Assembly: GCF_004341035.1 (NCBI RefSeq)
Contig: NZ_SLXK01000030.1
Location: forward strand, 1-50,973
Origin: Scopulibacillus darangshiensis
GTDB taxonomy: Bacteria > Bacillota > Bacilli > Bacillales > Sporolactobacillaceae
DNA: 50,973 nucleotides
Direction: 5' to 3'
Shown: one piece after another, positions 1 through 7,545 of the stretch
How the letters are laid out: the number at the start of each line of letters is the position of its first letter
How positions within the stretch are numbered: position 1 is the first letter of the stretch
Position numbers and translations under genes: made by a program
The notes under the pieces: generated by a model
The model's database searches: none
What the model saw: the letters and a program-made list of their open reading frames with translations, nothing else
Told to the model about the DNA's origin: nothing

Positions 1-119
1 ATCTCTAGAATTTAGGGGGTGGCAAGTTTTTTGCTTAAAAAGCCCTTTATTATAGGATTTTATAACTTATTTCTATATAAAGTTTTGACAATACGAAGAT
101 AAGCAAGGAGGGAAATGAT

Positions 120-1460
120 ATGGAAACTGGCAAACAGCCCGGTAAAGTATTATCACTTGGTTTTCAGCATGTCCTTGCTATGTACGCCGGCGCGGTGATT
201 GTGCCATTAATTATCGGCGGTGCGATGGGATTGAGCGCACAAGAATTAGCTTATTTGGTCTCGATTGATTTGGCAGCCAGTGGACTCGCCACGCTGCTTC
301 AGGTTTGGAAAAATAAATTCTTTGGCATCGGCCTTCCCGTGGTCCTGGGGTGTTCTTTCACTGGAGTCGCTCCAATGATTGCCATAGGAAAAGAGTATGG
401 TTTATCTGGGATATACGGTGCCATTATTGCATCTGGGATAATCATTTTAGTTCTTTCAACATTTTTCAGTAAAATAATTAAGCTTTTTCCTCCAGTTGTT
501 ATTGGAACAGTTGTCACTGTTATTGGTGTGACGCTTATTCCTGTCGCTATCAATAATATGGCCGGCGGGCAAGGCGCCTCCGATTTCGGCAGTCCAAAAA
601 ACTTAATTTTATCGTTCAGCGTCTTGCTTTTAATTATCTTAATGAACCGCTTCTTTAAGGGATTTATCCGTGCCATTTCGATATTAATTGGACTTATAGC
701 TGGAACGGTTGCCGCATATTTTATGGGAATGATTGACTTGGGATCCGTTCAGGATTCGGCGTGGTATCGGATCATTGAACCGCTGCATTTCAGCACACCC
801 TCATTTCATATTAGTGCGATTATAACCATGACGATTGTTGCCATTGTCAGCCTAATTGAATCAACAGGTGTTTTCTTCGCTCTAAGTGAAATTTGCGATC
901 AGCCGCTCGATGAAAAATCACTTGAACGTGGGTACCGATCAGAAGGATTAGCCGTTATTATTGGCGGATTATTCAATGCTTTTCCCTACACGACTTTTTC
1001 CCAAAATGTCGGTCTTATTCAATTGACCAAAGTCAAATCACGCACAGTTATTGCCGTTTGCGGTATCTTCCTTATTGTCTTAGGCTTTATACCAAAAATC
1101 AGCACGCTGACAACATTGATCCCAAACGCGGTATTGGGCGGTGCGATGATTGCGATGTTTGGCATGGTTGTGGCCTCGGGTGTCAGGATGCTGAGCAAGG
1201 TGGATTTCAACCGGCAAGATAATTTATTAATCATTGCCTGTTCGATTGGACTTGGTTTGGGTGTTACTGTTCAGCCTGATTTATTTGCAAAACTCCCAAT
1301 CGGCGTTCAAATCATTACAAATAACGGCATTGTTGCCGGGAGCATGACAGCAATCATTTTGAATCTTATTTTCAATACAGGCCGAAAAGTAAAAACTTCA
1401 AAAGCTAAATCTAAGGTGCAATCACAGGTTCATATTGAAAAGCAAGTCCAGATCAGATAA
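120..1460 (+). CDS. NCS2-family purine (xanthine/uric acid type) permease
   Basis: A 446-residue polytopic membrane protein expected to import a purine base with protons across the cytoplasmic membrane. The whole length is hydrophobic, in blocks compatible with the 14-segment NCS2 fold. The segment FPYTTFSQNVGLIQLT near residues 287-302, followed by KVKSR, is the signature of xanthine/urate members rather than uracil permeases. The start has a good AGGAGGGAAATGAT context (SD about 8 bases upstream). The C-terminal ~20 residues are charged and K/Q-rich, as in PbuX/PucJ/PucK-like proteins. No purine-gene neighbours are present, so the substrate (xanthine, urate or another purine) is not resolved. 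Family certain, substrate inferred. Confidence 0.88.
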   Translation: METGKQPGKVLSLGFQHVLAMYAGAVIVPLIIGGAMGLSAQELAYLVSIDLAASGLATLLQVWKNKFFGIGLPVVLGCSFTGVAPMIAIGKEYGLSGIYGAIIASGIIILVLSTFFSKIIKLFPPVVIGTVVTVIGVTLIPVAINNMAGGQGASDFGSPKNLILSFSVLLLIILMNRFFKGFIRAISILIGLIAGTVAAYFMGMIDLGSVQDSAWYRIIEPLHFSTPSFHISAIITMTIVAIVSLIESTGVFFALSEICDQPLDEKSLERGYRSEGLAVIIGGLFNAFPYTTFSQNVGLIQLTKVKSRTVIAVCGIFLIVLGFIPKISTLTTLIPNAVLGGAMIAMFGMVVASGVRMLSKVDFNRQDNLLIIACSIGLGLGVTVQPDLFAKLPIGVQIITNNGIVAGSMTAIILNLIFNTGRKVKTSKAKSKVQSQVHIEKQVQIR

Positions 1461-1796
1461 AATAGCGGTCTTTAAACAAAAAGAAAAAAATGGCTAAAAA
1501 GAGATTGAATGTTTGGGAAGAATGTGATAATTTAGTATTAACAATATGAATTGGAGTTGTGAACTATGGTTATCAGTGTCCATGATGTGGTGTTTGCAGG
1601 GTAACAAAATAAAAGTCACATTTAATGTGCTTTATTTTGTGCTGTCTTCCATCATCATGCGGCAGGGTGACCGTGATCCTTCTTAAGACTCATAAATTGA
1701 GGTCTATAGATGGGCATGGTGTGTACTGTGCTTATTTATAGGCCTTTTTTGTTTTGATTTTAAAGGTCTCTTTAAAAGCCTTAACCCTTCTTTTCT
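1461..1796. other. Non-coding spacer with nested hairpins and a terminator-like stem
   Basis: No convincing coding frame. The sequence shows a 10-bp stem (ACAAAATAAA at 1604-1613 with TTTATTTTGT at 1631-1640) capped by a second stem (CACAT 1617-1621 with ATGTG 1625-1629). An outer pairing CATGATG (1581-1587) with CATCATG (1653-1659) encloses it. Further on, GGTCTATA (1701-1708) can pair with TATAGGCC (1736-1743), followed by TTTTTTGTTTT, a terminator-like arrangement. It could be a structured leader of the downstream MFS gene or a small RNA. No riboswitch class is recognised. Confidence 0.5.
1701..1755 (+). terminator. Terminator-like hairpin upstream of MFS gene
   Basis: GGTCTATA pairs with TATAGGCC (one G-U pair) over a long loop, followed by a T-rich run. 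It may end a small RNA or attenuate the following transporter gene. The long loop makes it weaker than the other terminators in the window. Confidence 0.4.
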
Positions 1797-1856
1797 TTGA
1801 TGATGAAGACATGTGATGAAAGGCAAGTCAACAAGGAGAATTGGGGTGTAATTGTA

Positions 1857-3158
1857 ATGAAGTGGAGTGACTGGGATACCAACCTTAAAGTTCGTTTATT
1901 AGGCGAAGGGGTCATGAACCTCCTTTTTTGGATGTTCTTCCCGTTCATGGCAATATATTTTTCGGATTCATTCGGTAAGGAAATGGCTGGGATGCTGCTG
2001 ATTGCATCACAGGTTGTAAGTGTTATGGTCGGATTAATTGGCGGCTATTGTGCTGATCATTTTGGCAGAAAGCGGATGATGATCATCGCGAGTATTGGTG
2101 AAGCGGTTTGTTTTGTATTCTTTGCATTGTCTAATTCACCCTTTCTCACATCGCCGATGCTAACATTTATCAGCTTTTCGGCATTGGGAATGTTCGGTGC
2201 TTTATACTGGCCTGCCAGCCATGCGATGGTTGCCGATGTCGTTCCTGAAAAGCACCGTTCATCAGTATTTGCGGTATTTTATACATCTATCAATATTTCG
2301 GTTGTCATTGGGCCGATTCTTGGCGGCATCTTCTTCTTTGATTACCGTTTTCCGTTCTTAATTGTTTGTCTTGGAATAAGTGTCATCTTAACTTTTGTGC
2401 TGCAGAAGTTTATTCGCGAGACAGCTCCTGAGAGGGAGAAAAGGGAGAAGCAGGCTGATGAGAAGGATGTGAAATGGACACATTACCTCATCCAACAGCT
2501 TGAAGATTACCGCGTTATTGTCAAAGATAAAATCTTTCTCTTGTTCGTTTTGGCAGGCATTCTTGTTGCCCAAACGTTCATGCAGCTTGATTTGCTGATG
2601 GCTGTCTACACGACGGAATTTGTACCAAAACAGACGTTGTTTTCCCTTGGGGATTGGTCACTTTCGATCGATGGGAAACAGGCATTCAGCTGGATCATTT
2701 CCGAAAATGGTTTATTGGTTGCCCTCTTCACAGTATTTATGAATAGGTGGATGCTGAAGTATCCCGAGAAGCGGGTTTTCATTCTGTCTGCTTTGTTTTA
2801 TGGGGTGGGCATTATCATCTTCGGTCACACGATCAGCATTTGGGTGATGTTCGCCGCAATGGTCATCTTTACAGCGGCTGAATTAATGGTCGTCGGGATT
2901 CAAGAAAGCTTTGTTTCGAAGCTTGCCCCGTCCCATATGAGGGGCCAATATTTCGCCGCTTCAAGCCTGCGTTTTACGATTGGGAGGACGATCGCACCTT
3001 TGGCGATTCCGATGACAGTTTGGTTTGGCTATTCAACAACTTTCATTATATTAGGCATACTTGCTGCTCTAAGTGCAGCCCTCTATGGCATCATGTTCAA
3101 AATGATCGAACAGCAAAGGACGGCAAAGAAAAAACCGGCTGCTGCCGTAGTAAAATAA
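1857..3158 (+). CDS. MFS transporter (drug-efflux-like)
   Basis: About 12 predicted transmembrane segments in 433 residues. The MFS loop 2-3 motif is visible as GGYCADHFGRKRMM, so the protein is very probably a proton-driven exporter of the MdtG/YttB-like type. I prefer the ATG at 1857 because GGGGTG sits 8 bases upstream and the protein then begins MKWSDWDTNLKVRLL, typical of this subfamily. The longer reading from 1797 (20 more residues) has no ribosome binding site and adds an unusually polar leader. The gene stands alone between a structured spacer and a terminator. Substrate unknown. Confidence 0.82.
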   Translation: MKWSDWDTNLKVRLLGEGVMNLLFWMFFPFMAIYFSDSFGKEMAGMLLIASQVVSVMVGLIGGYCADHFGRKRMMIIASIGEAVCFVFFALSNSPFLTSPMLTFISFSALGMFGALYWPASHAMVADVVPEKHRSSVFAVFYTSINISVVIGPILGGIFFFDYRFPFLIVCLGISVILTFVLQKFIRETAPEREKREKQADEKDVKWTHYLIQQLEDYRVIVKDKIFLLFVLAGILVAQTFMQLDLLMAVYTTEFVPKQTLFSLGDWSLSIDGKQAFSWIISENGLLVALFTVFMNRWMLKYPEKRVFILSALFYGVGIIIFGHTISIWVMFAAMVIFTAAELMVVGIQESFVSKLAPSHMRGQYFAASSLRFTIGRTIAPLAIPMTVWFGYSTTFIILGILAALSAALYGIMFKMIEQQRTAKKKPAAAVVK

Positions 3159-3170
3159 GCTATACTAATG

Positions 3171-3205
3171 GAAAACTCTCGTTCTTGTAAATGAGAGTTT
3201 TCTTA
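3171..3205 (+). terminator. Rho-independent terminator of the MFS gene
   Basis: Perfect 10-bp stem GAAAACTCTC / GAGAGTTTTC (3171-3180 with 3193-3202) with a 12-base loop and a short T run, 13 bases after the stop codon. Confidence 0.75.
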
Positions 3206-3752
3206 CATAGTCACAGCAAATGGAAAGAGCGCTGACGAACGTACAAATTGCACTAAAAGCTTCGCTCATTCTTTATAGGACTCAGAATCCGCTATTTGTA
3301 TAAAAGAGTCCCTTTTTTTGAAGTTAAAGGACTCAGATTCCGTTATATGCTCATATTCCACTCAAATGACCTCTTGAATGACCGAATAACGGAATCACAG
3401 TTAATCACAGTCCTATACGCTTATAAAATATAGTGTTTTGTCACAGATAGCGGAATTACGGTCCGATAAAAATCGGTAAAAGTAAAAGTTACGGACAAAC
3501 ATCCAAAAATTACGGGAAAATCAATATTCTTGCGGACGAACATACGATTCTTTCGGATGCTCTTCCGAATTTTACGTGGCCCGGATAAAAAGGCCCGTAA
3601 CAGAATACTTCCATCCCCGAATAATTGACTTTTATAAAATTAACTCTAAATTCGTCTAAGAATCATCGTTATTATACAAAAAATTGATGATTTATCTGAA
3701 AGACACAAAAGATTATGCACGAGGCGAGCATTTTATAGTACGCTAAACAATA
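3206..3752. repeat. Repeat-rich intergenic spacer with degenerate direct and inverted copies
   Basis: Non-coding. GGACTCAGAATCCGCTAT (3279-3295) recurs as GGACTCAGATTCCGTTAT (3329-3346). The element ATTCCGTTAT (3337-3346) is repeated inverted as ATAACGGAAT (3386-3395), and a degenerate form ATAGCGGAAT lies near 3445. Further downstream, related CGGAC-AACAT motifs occur several times between 3490 and 3570. This looks like decayed copies of a dispersed palindromic repeat family, with no open reading frame of note. Confidence 0.5.
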
Positions 3753-3788
3753 GAAAAACCCCCGTTTTTTGCAAAACGAGAGTTTTTT
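3753..3788 (-). terminator. Terminator of the GDSL lipase gene
   Basis: Read on the minus strand, AAAACTCTCGTTTT pairs with AAAACGGGGGTTTT using two G-U pairs and ends in a T run. On the plus strand the same stem would carry two mismatches, so it serves the minus-strand gene ending at 3787. Confidence 0.75.
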
Positions 3789-4452
3789 AATTACGTAAAT
3801 GATCATAACCAAGCTCTGCAGTCACTTTTGCCATGAGATTATAGCCTTCAGCATTCGGGTGGATGTGGTCAGAGGATAATAGGGCATTTTGCCGGCCGGC
3901 GAAGGCATGATAAATATCTGCGACAGCGATATGGGGCTCTTGCCCAAAGAGTGTAAGGTGCCGATTAAATCGCTCGATCCAAGGATCAGCAGCCGGGATG
4001 TTAGGAAAAGGATTATATAGGTTCAAGAGCCGGATGATATAATTATTATTCTTAGGATTATGAACGGCATGGATCCGATTAATGATGCGGGATATATTCG
4101 CCATGCTCGTCTTCAATGCCTTTTCAAGAATGCCGGCATCTTTAGTTATTAAATATTGTTGTCCGGCATCTATCAAATCATTAGCCCCTGCTGTAATTGT
4201 AATAATTTTTGACGTGCGAATACTAGCCGTCACTTCCGGCAAATCGAGAATTTGTAAGATCTCACCGCTCGTTGCGCCGATTTTAGCATAAACATTTTGA
4301 TAGATGGATGTATTTAAAGCTTGTTCCGACAGCTCGCGATAGCGGCCCGTAAACCCTGGTGTGAAGATAGCCGTCCCGACGCCGACTGTGAGCGAATCAC
4401 CTAGGGCGGTATAGAGAAGCGGCTGCTGCGGGTAGATGTGGCGAATAGCCAA
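3787..4452 (-). CDS. SGNH/GDSL-family lipase or esterase
   Basis: Predicted serine hydrolase of the SGNH superfamily. Block I is ALGDSLTVGVG (nucleophile Ser), block II is IGATSGE (Gly), block III is TAGANDLI (Asn) and block V is SSDHIHPNAEGY (Asp and His), so the full catalytic set is present. No signal peptide is evident. The annotated start is TTG at 4452: a strong AGAGGTG lies 6 bases upstream, while an ATG 18 bases earlier (4470) would place that SD inside the gene. Length is 221 residues. It resembles the B. subtilis LipC (spore phospholipase B) type in size and motifs, but that assignment is tentative. Transcribed alone, with its own terminator. Confidence 0.83.
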   Translation of the reverse strand: MAIRHIYPQQPLLYTALGDSLTVGVGTAIFTPGFTGRYRELSEQALNTSIYQNVYAKIGATSGEILQILDLPEVTASIRTSKIITITAGANDLIDAGQQYLITKDAGILEKALKTSMANISRIINRIHAVHNPKNNNYIIRLLNLYNPFPNIPAADPWIERFNRHLTLFGQEPHIAVADIYHAFAGRQNALLSSDHIHPNAEGYNLMAKVTAELGYDHLRN

Positions 4453-4536
4453 TATGTTCACCTCTATCATTTGAAAGGTTATGTGATATTCTATGGCGGC
4501 CTAAGCGGCTGAGTGAGGGCGTAATTTAGATTTCGC

Positions 4537-4567
4537 TTGACAGCGGCAGATAAACTCAGGATAATAA
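4537..4567 (+). promoter_or_regulatory. Putative sigma-A promoter of proC
   Basis: TTGACA (4537-4542) followed after 18-19 bases by ATAATA/TAATAA. The start codon is about 50 bases downstream. Confidence 0.5.
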
Positions 4568-4618
4568 GAAAAATATATTAAGATTCAGAGTTTTTTAGCG
4601 ATATGGGAGGAACAGGAC

Positions 4619-5434
4619 ATGATGAAGCAAGCCACAACATTTATTGGCGCGGGCCATATGGCCGAGGCCATTATCGCCGGGCTGCTCTCCAATGGGTGTT
4701 CGAAGGAACAGATTTTTTCCAAGAACCGAAGCAATATGGAGCGTTTGGCATATATGAAACAGACATACGGGATTTGCTGTGACCCGCCAATCGAAGAGAT
4801 GATCGCCCGTTCCGATATTATCGTGCTGGCCATGAAGCCAAAGGATGTTTCAGGGGCGCTGGAAACGTTAAAACAATACATCCGAGAGGATCAGCTGGTC
4901 ATTTCAGTTCTTGCGGGCATTTCCTCTGCGGATATTTCAGAAAAGCTAGGCAACAAAGCCCCGATTGTCAGAGCGATGCCTAATACGTCGGCGGCGGTTG
5001 GGGAATCTGCAACAAGCATCGCACCGGGAATGTATGCTACTACAGAACATGTTAGCATCGCGGAGGAAATGTTCTCAGTGATTGGGACGACAACAATCGT
5101 CGAGGAGAAGGATCTTCATCTTGTTACAGGGCTTGCAGGCAGCGGCCCGGCTTATTTTTACCGCATTATTGAATCATTCGAACAGGCGGCAGTGTCACTC
5201 GGGTTGGACAAGCGTGCGGCAAGATCGCTGATCCGTCAGGTGCTGATCGGTGCCGCTGAAATGTTGAAGGATGAAACCGTTGATCCTGCTGAACTGCGGC
5301 GGAGGGTAACAAGCCCAGGTGGAACAACGGCAGCGGGCCTAGAGGTGCTTGAAGCCAATCATTTGTCAGAAATGTTATACGACGTTCTGGTTCAGGCAAT
5401 GAAACGTTCTGAGGAGCTTGGAAAGTCACATTAG
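4619..5434 (+). CDS. proC: Pyrroline-5-carboxylate reductase
   Basis: Catalyses the last step of proline synthesis, NAD(P)H-dependent reduction of 1-pyrroline-5-carboxylate, in the cytoplasm. The N-terminus carries the Rossmann motif FIGAGHMAEAII (residues 8-19). The C-terminal dimerisation/active-site region shows GLAGSGPAYFY and the PROSITE-type TSPGGTTAAGLEVLE. Length 271 is normal. Start ATG has GGGAGGAAC upstream; a second ATG follows immediately. Stand-alone gene with a plausible own promoter. Bacillales often have several paralogues (proG, proH, proI), and which one this matches cannot be told. The stop overlaps the end of the convergent downstream gene by 4 bases. Confidence 0.95.
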   Translation: MMKQATTFIGAGHMAEAIIAGLLSNGCSKEQIFSKNRSNMERLAYMKQTYGICCDPPIEEMIARSDIIVLAMKPKDVSGALETLKQYIREDQLVISVLAGISSADISEKLGNKAPIVRAMPNTSAAVGESATSIAPGMYATTEHVSIAEEMFSVIGTTTIVEEKDLHLVTGLAGSGPAYFYRIIESFEQAAVSLGLDKRAARSLIRQVLIGAAEMLKDETVDPAELRRRVTSPGGTTAAGLEVLEANHLSEMLYDVLVQAMKRSEELGKSH

Positions 5435-5880
5435 TATTTCCAAAGAATTTTCCAATCCCCCTTTTCCATACTTAAGTAGACATCTTGTTCAATTGAAAAG
5501 ATCCCAAAAACACTGTGAAAGGTTTGTGTGACAGGTACTTTATAGACGCTCTTCAAAACCTTGGCCCCGCCTCCCGGGTGCCAGTTTTTGATGTGCGTGA
5601 GTTTTCCTATCTTAAAGGTAAACGTTTTTGTATCAAAATCTTGCATTAAAACATGTGTGCGTTTTTGTATATAGTCTGCTTTTTTGAAGTGTTTTTTCAT
5701 TTGGCTGTGAAACAGCTCCCATGAACTCCCGAAATCCCCTTTTTTTTCATACTTATAAAAATCCTTCACTGTAGCAATCACTTGATTTTCACGGGAATTT
5801 TTAAAATAAATGTAACCGCCGCCTGCCGCACCTGCAAGCAAAATAAAAATGATGACCGTTAAAATTAATTTCCCCTTCAT
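5431..5880 (-). CDS. Hypothetical membrane-anchored protein, NTF2-like fold possible
   Basis: A 149-residue protein with one N-terminal hydrophobic segment (residues about 5-26, ILTVIIFILLAGAAGGGYIY) and a soluble remainder probably outside the cell. The region VKDFYKYEKKGDFGSSWELFH at residues 38-58 resembles the first helix of NTF2-like/DUF4878-type domains, and the end (DVYLSMEKGDWKILWKY) resembles the final strand of that fold. No catalytic motif is recognised. It converges on proC with a 4-base overlap of stop codons. Function unknown. Confidence 0.65.
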   Translation of the reverse strand: MKGKLILTVIIFILLAGAAGGGYIYFKNSRENQVIATVKDFYKYEKKGDFGSSWELFHSQMKKHFKKADYIQKRTHVLMQDFDTKTFTFKIGKLTHIKNWHPGGGAKVLKSVYKVPVTQTFHSVFGIFSIEQDVYLSMEKGDWKILWKY

Positions 5881-6090
5881 AGCCCGGCCCCCTCATTACC
5901 ATCCTATGCTTGGGTGGGGCAGGGGTATAACAGACGATTATGGGGTTACTTTTGAAGGCATTTCTTTAATGCTAACATTTGGGCTATTTATTTTCGGTCA
6001 GTTGCCTTATATAAATAACCACAAAAATAGACCCCATTGCTCTTTAACATAGCTTTTCCTATCCATTTCAGAGGTTAAAAGCTTCGTAAA

Positions 6091-6135
6091 CTTAAAAAAC
6101 CCTGGATGAGCTACTAGCCTCCCAGGGTTTCGTTG
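6091..6135 (-). terminator. Terminator of the CAP-domain gene
   Basis: Minus-strand reading gives AAACCCTGG ... CCAGGGTTT followed by TTT (6097-6105 with 6122-6130). It lies 10-15 bases beyond the stop of the CAP gene. Confidence 0.8.
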
Positions 6136-6144
6136 TTTCATAGT

Positions 6145-6990
6145 TTATTTTTTGATGAATTCTTGAGTCCAATAGCTTCCGTAAGAACCGCCTTTAACGT
6201 AACCAACACCGATGTATGTGTAGTCTTTGTTAAGGATGTTTGCGCGGTGACCTGGGCTCTTCATCCAAGCGTCAACAACGTCTTGTGGCGTTTTTTGGCC
6301 GGCAGCGATGTTTTCACCTGCAGCTGTGTAGTCAATGCCATAAGACTTCATCATGTCAAATGGTGAACCGTAAGTCGGTGATTGGTGATCAAAGTAACCT
6401 TTGTCACGCATGTCAGCAGACTTGTCACGAGCCATTTTCGCAAGTTCATTATCAACCTTTAGTGGTTGAAGACCGCGATTAGTACGCTCTTTGTTCGTTA
6501 ACTCGACAACTTTTTGTTCATAAGCGTTAAGCTGGCTGTTTGATTGCTTTGCTTGATCTTGGCTAGGTTGTTTTGCATTGTTTTGGCTCGCTTGATTTGC
6601 AGAGTTGTCCTGCTTTTGCGGAGCCGGTGCAGCCTGTTCGCTCTTTTGGGAATCATTATTTTGTGCTTGCTTATCGGCTGAATCTTGCTTTTTAGCTGAG
6701 TCCTTTTTAGGCTGTTCAGCCTTGCTAGAATCATTGCCTTGATCCCCTTTGTTGCTGTTATATTTTATATAAATCTTGCTCCCATTTTCCTTGTACTTCT
6801 TAATAAGACTATTAATATCTATATTATACCGTTCTGAGAGCTCTTTGATCCCATGGCTTTGGTCGACGTTCACCTGTTGCTTGGCGTCAGAGTTGCACGG
6901 TTGTTTGCTAGTTTGTGCATGAGCTTCTGTTGACGCGAATGCTGGTACAGCTAGAAAACCTGTTAGCGCGATGGCTAAGAATTTTTTCAT
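6145..6990 (-). CDS. Secreted CAP/SCP-domain protein (YkwD-like)
   Basis: Exported protein of 281 residues. The signal peptide MKKFLAIALTGFLAVPAFA is followed by a probable cleavage near AHA-Q. A short region with ELSERYNIDINSLIKKY follows, then a Gln/Lys/Ser/Ala-rich low-complexity linker (roughly residues 75-155), then a C-terminal CAP domain. The CAP domain shows YFDHQSP, GENIAAG and SPGHRANIL, the conserved His/Glu/His cavity residues. The ATG at 6990 is chosen because GAAGGGAGAG lies 8 bases upstream and the signal peptide starts there; a reading nine residues longer (from 7017) includes the SD. Related Bacillus proteins are cell-surface or spore-associated. Biochemical role unknown. Confidence 0.85.
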   Translation of the reverse strand: MKKFLAIALTGFLAVPAFASTEAHAQTSKQPCNSDAKQQVNVDQSHGIKELSERYNIDINSLIKKYKENGSKIYIKYNSNKGDQGNDSSKAEQPKKDSAKKQDSADKQAQNNDSQKSEQAAPAPQKQDNSANQASQNNAKQPSQDQAKQSNSQLNAYEQKVVELTNKERTNRGLQPLKVDNELAKMARDKSADMRDKGYFDHQSPTYGSPFDMMKSYGIDYTAAGENIAAGQKTPQDVVDAWMKSPGHRANILNKDYTYIGVGYVKGGSYGSYWTQEFIKK

Positions 6991-7017
6991 AGTAAAATCT
7001 CTCCCTTCACCAAACAT

Positions 7018-7060
7018 GATTCGGGGTTATTTTAAAAAATTAGGGGTTGAAATAAATTTA
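7018..7060 (-). promoter_or_regulatory. Possible sigma-I-like promoter of the CAP gene
   Basis: On the minus strand an AACCCCT block is followed 19 bases later by CCGAAT, then about 28 bases to the start codon. SigI-type promoters are described with a C-rich -35 and a CGAA-like -10. The spacing is not verified and no good sigma-A promoter is seen here. Weak. Confidence 0.25.
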
Positions 7061-7111
7061 CCTGTCTTACCATTTTTTACATCTATGGGGTTAATAGGGA
7101 TATGCGTGCAG

Positions 7112-7140
7112 TTCAACTAAGCCTGTAACTTCGCTATAAT
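7112..7140 (+). promoter_or_regulatory. Putative sigma-A promoter of the DUF488 gene
   Basis: TTCAAC (7112-7117), 17 bases, then TATAAT (7135-7140). The coding start is at 7162. Confidence 0.6.
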
Positions 7141-7161
7141 AGAGGAAGGAGGAGGTTTTAT

Positions 7162-7524
7162 ATGTATCCGCTAAAGAAAAAAAGAGCTTATGATACAGTC
7201 GCCAAAAATGATGGCTTCCGAATTTTGGTAGATCGAATCTGGCCAAGAGGCGTTAAGAAGGAGGATGCCAAAATTGATTTTTGGCTAAAGGATGTGGCGC
7301 CAAGCACACCTTTAAGAAAGTGGTTTTCTCATGATCCAGAAAAATTTGCTGAATTTAAACGCCGCTATACCGGGGAATTGAATAATGATACCGAAAAACA
7401 GGCGGCTGTTCAGGAGATTAAAGACCGGCTCCACGAAAAGACGGTTACATTGATTTATGGAGCTAAAGATGAAACAAATAATCATGTTAATGTGTTGATT
7501 GATTATATAGAGGAGAAAAATTAA
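7162..7524 (+). CDS. DUF488 family protein (YeaO-like)
   Basis: Small cytoplasmic protein (120 residues) with the family features [20 protein letters not shown] (residues 20-39), the [16 protein letters not shown] block, and [17 protein letters not shown] near the end. DUF488 members are widespread and uncharacterised, and the conserved Arg, Trp and His residues suggest an enzyme. AGGAGGAGG precedes the ATG. The next gene begins 21 bases downstream in the same direction, so the two may be cotranscribed. Confidence 0.85.
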   Translation: MYPLKKKRAYDTVAKNDGFRILVDRIWPRGVKKEDAKIDFWLKDVAPSTPLRKWFSHDPEKFAEFKRRYTGELNNDTEKQAAVQEIKDRLHEKTVTLIYGAKDETNNHVNVLIDYIEEKN

Positions 7525-7545
7525 ATATGGGGGTGCGAAAGCGTT

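Noticed and set aside
1-119. Possible purine riboswitch before the NCS2 permease
   Set aside because: The conserved purine-aptamer core was not seen; only the last part of a leader could lie in the window, so it cannot be judged.
1655-1685. T-box-like AGGGTGACCGTGATCCTT
   Set aside because: It resembles the T-box bulge AGGGTGGNACCGCG but lacks two bases. No specifier-loop structure or typical terminator partner is present, and the next gene is an exporter without a link to aminoacylation.
5849-6482. Plus-strand open frames opposite the membrane-anchored hypothetical and CAP genes
   Set aside because: They are antisense shadows of better supported genes, with no ribosome sites and no family resemblance.
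6498-6734. Arg/Lys-rich minus-strand frame within the CAP gene
   Set aside because: Frame-shifted reading of the low-complexity Gln/Lys linker; composition is an artefact of the repeat codons.
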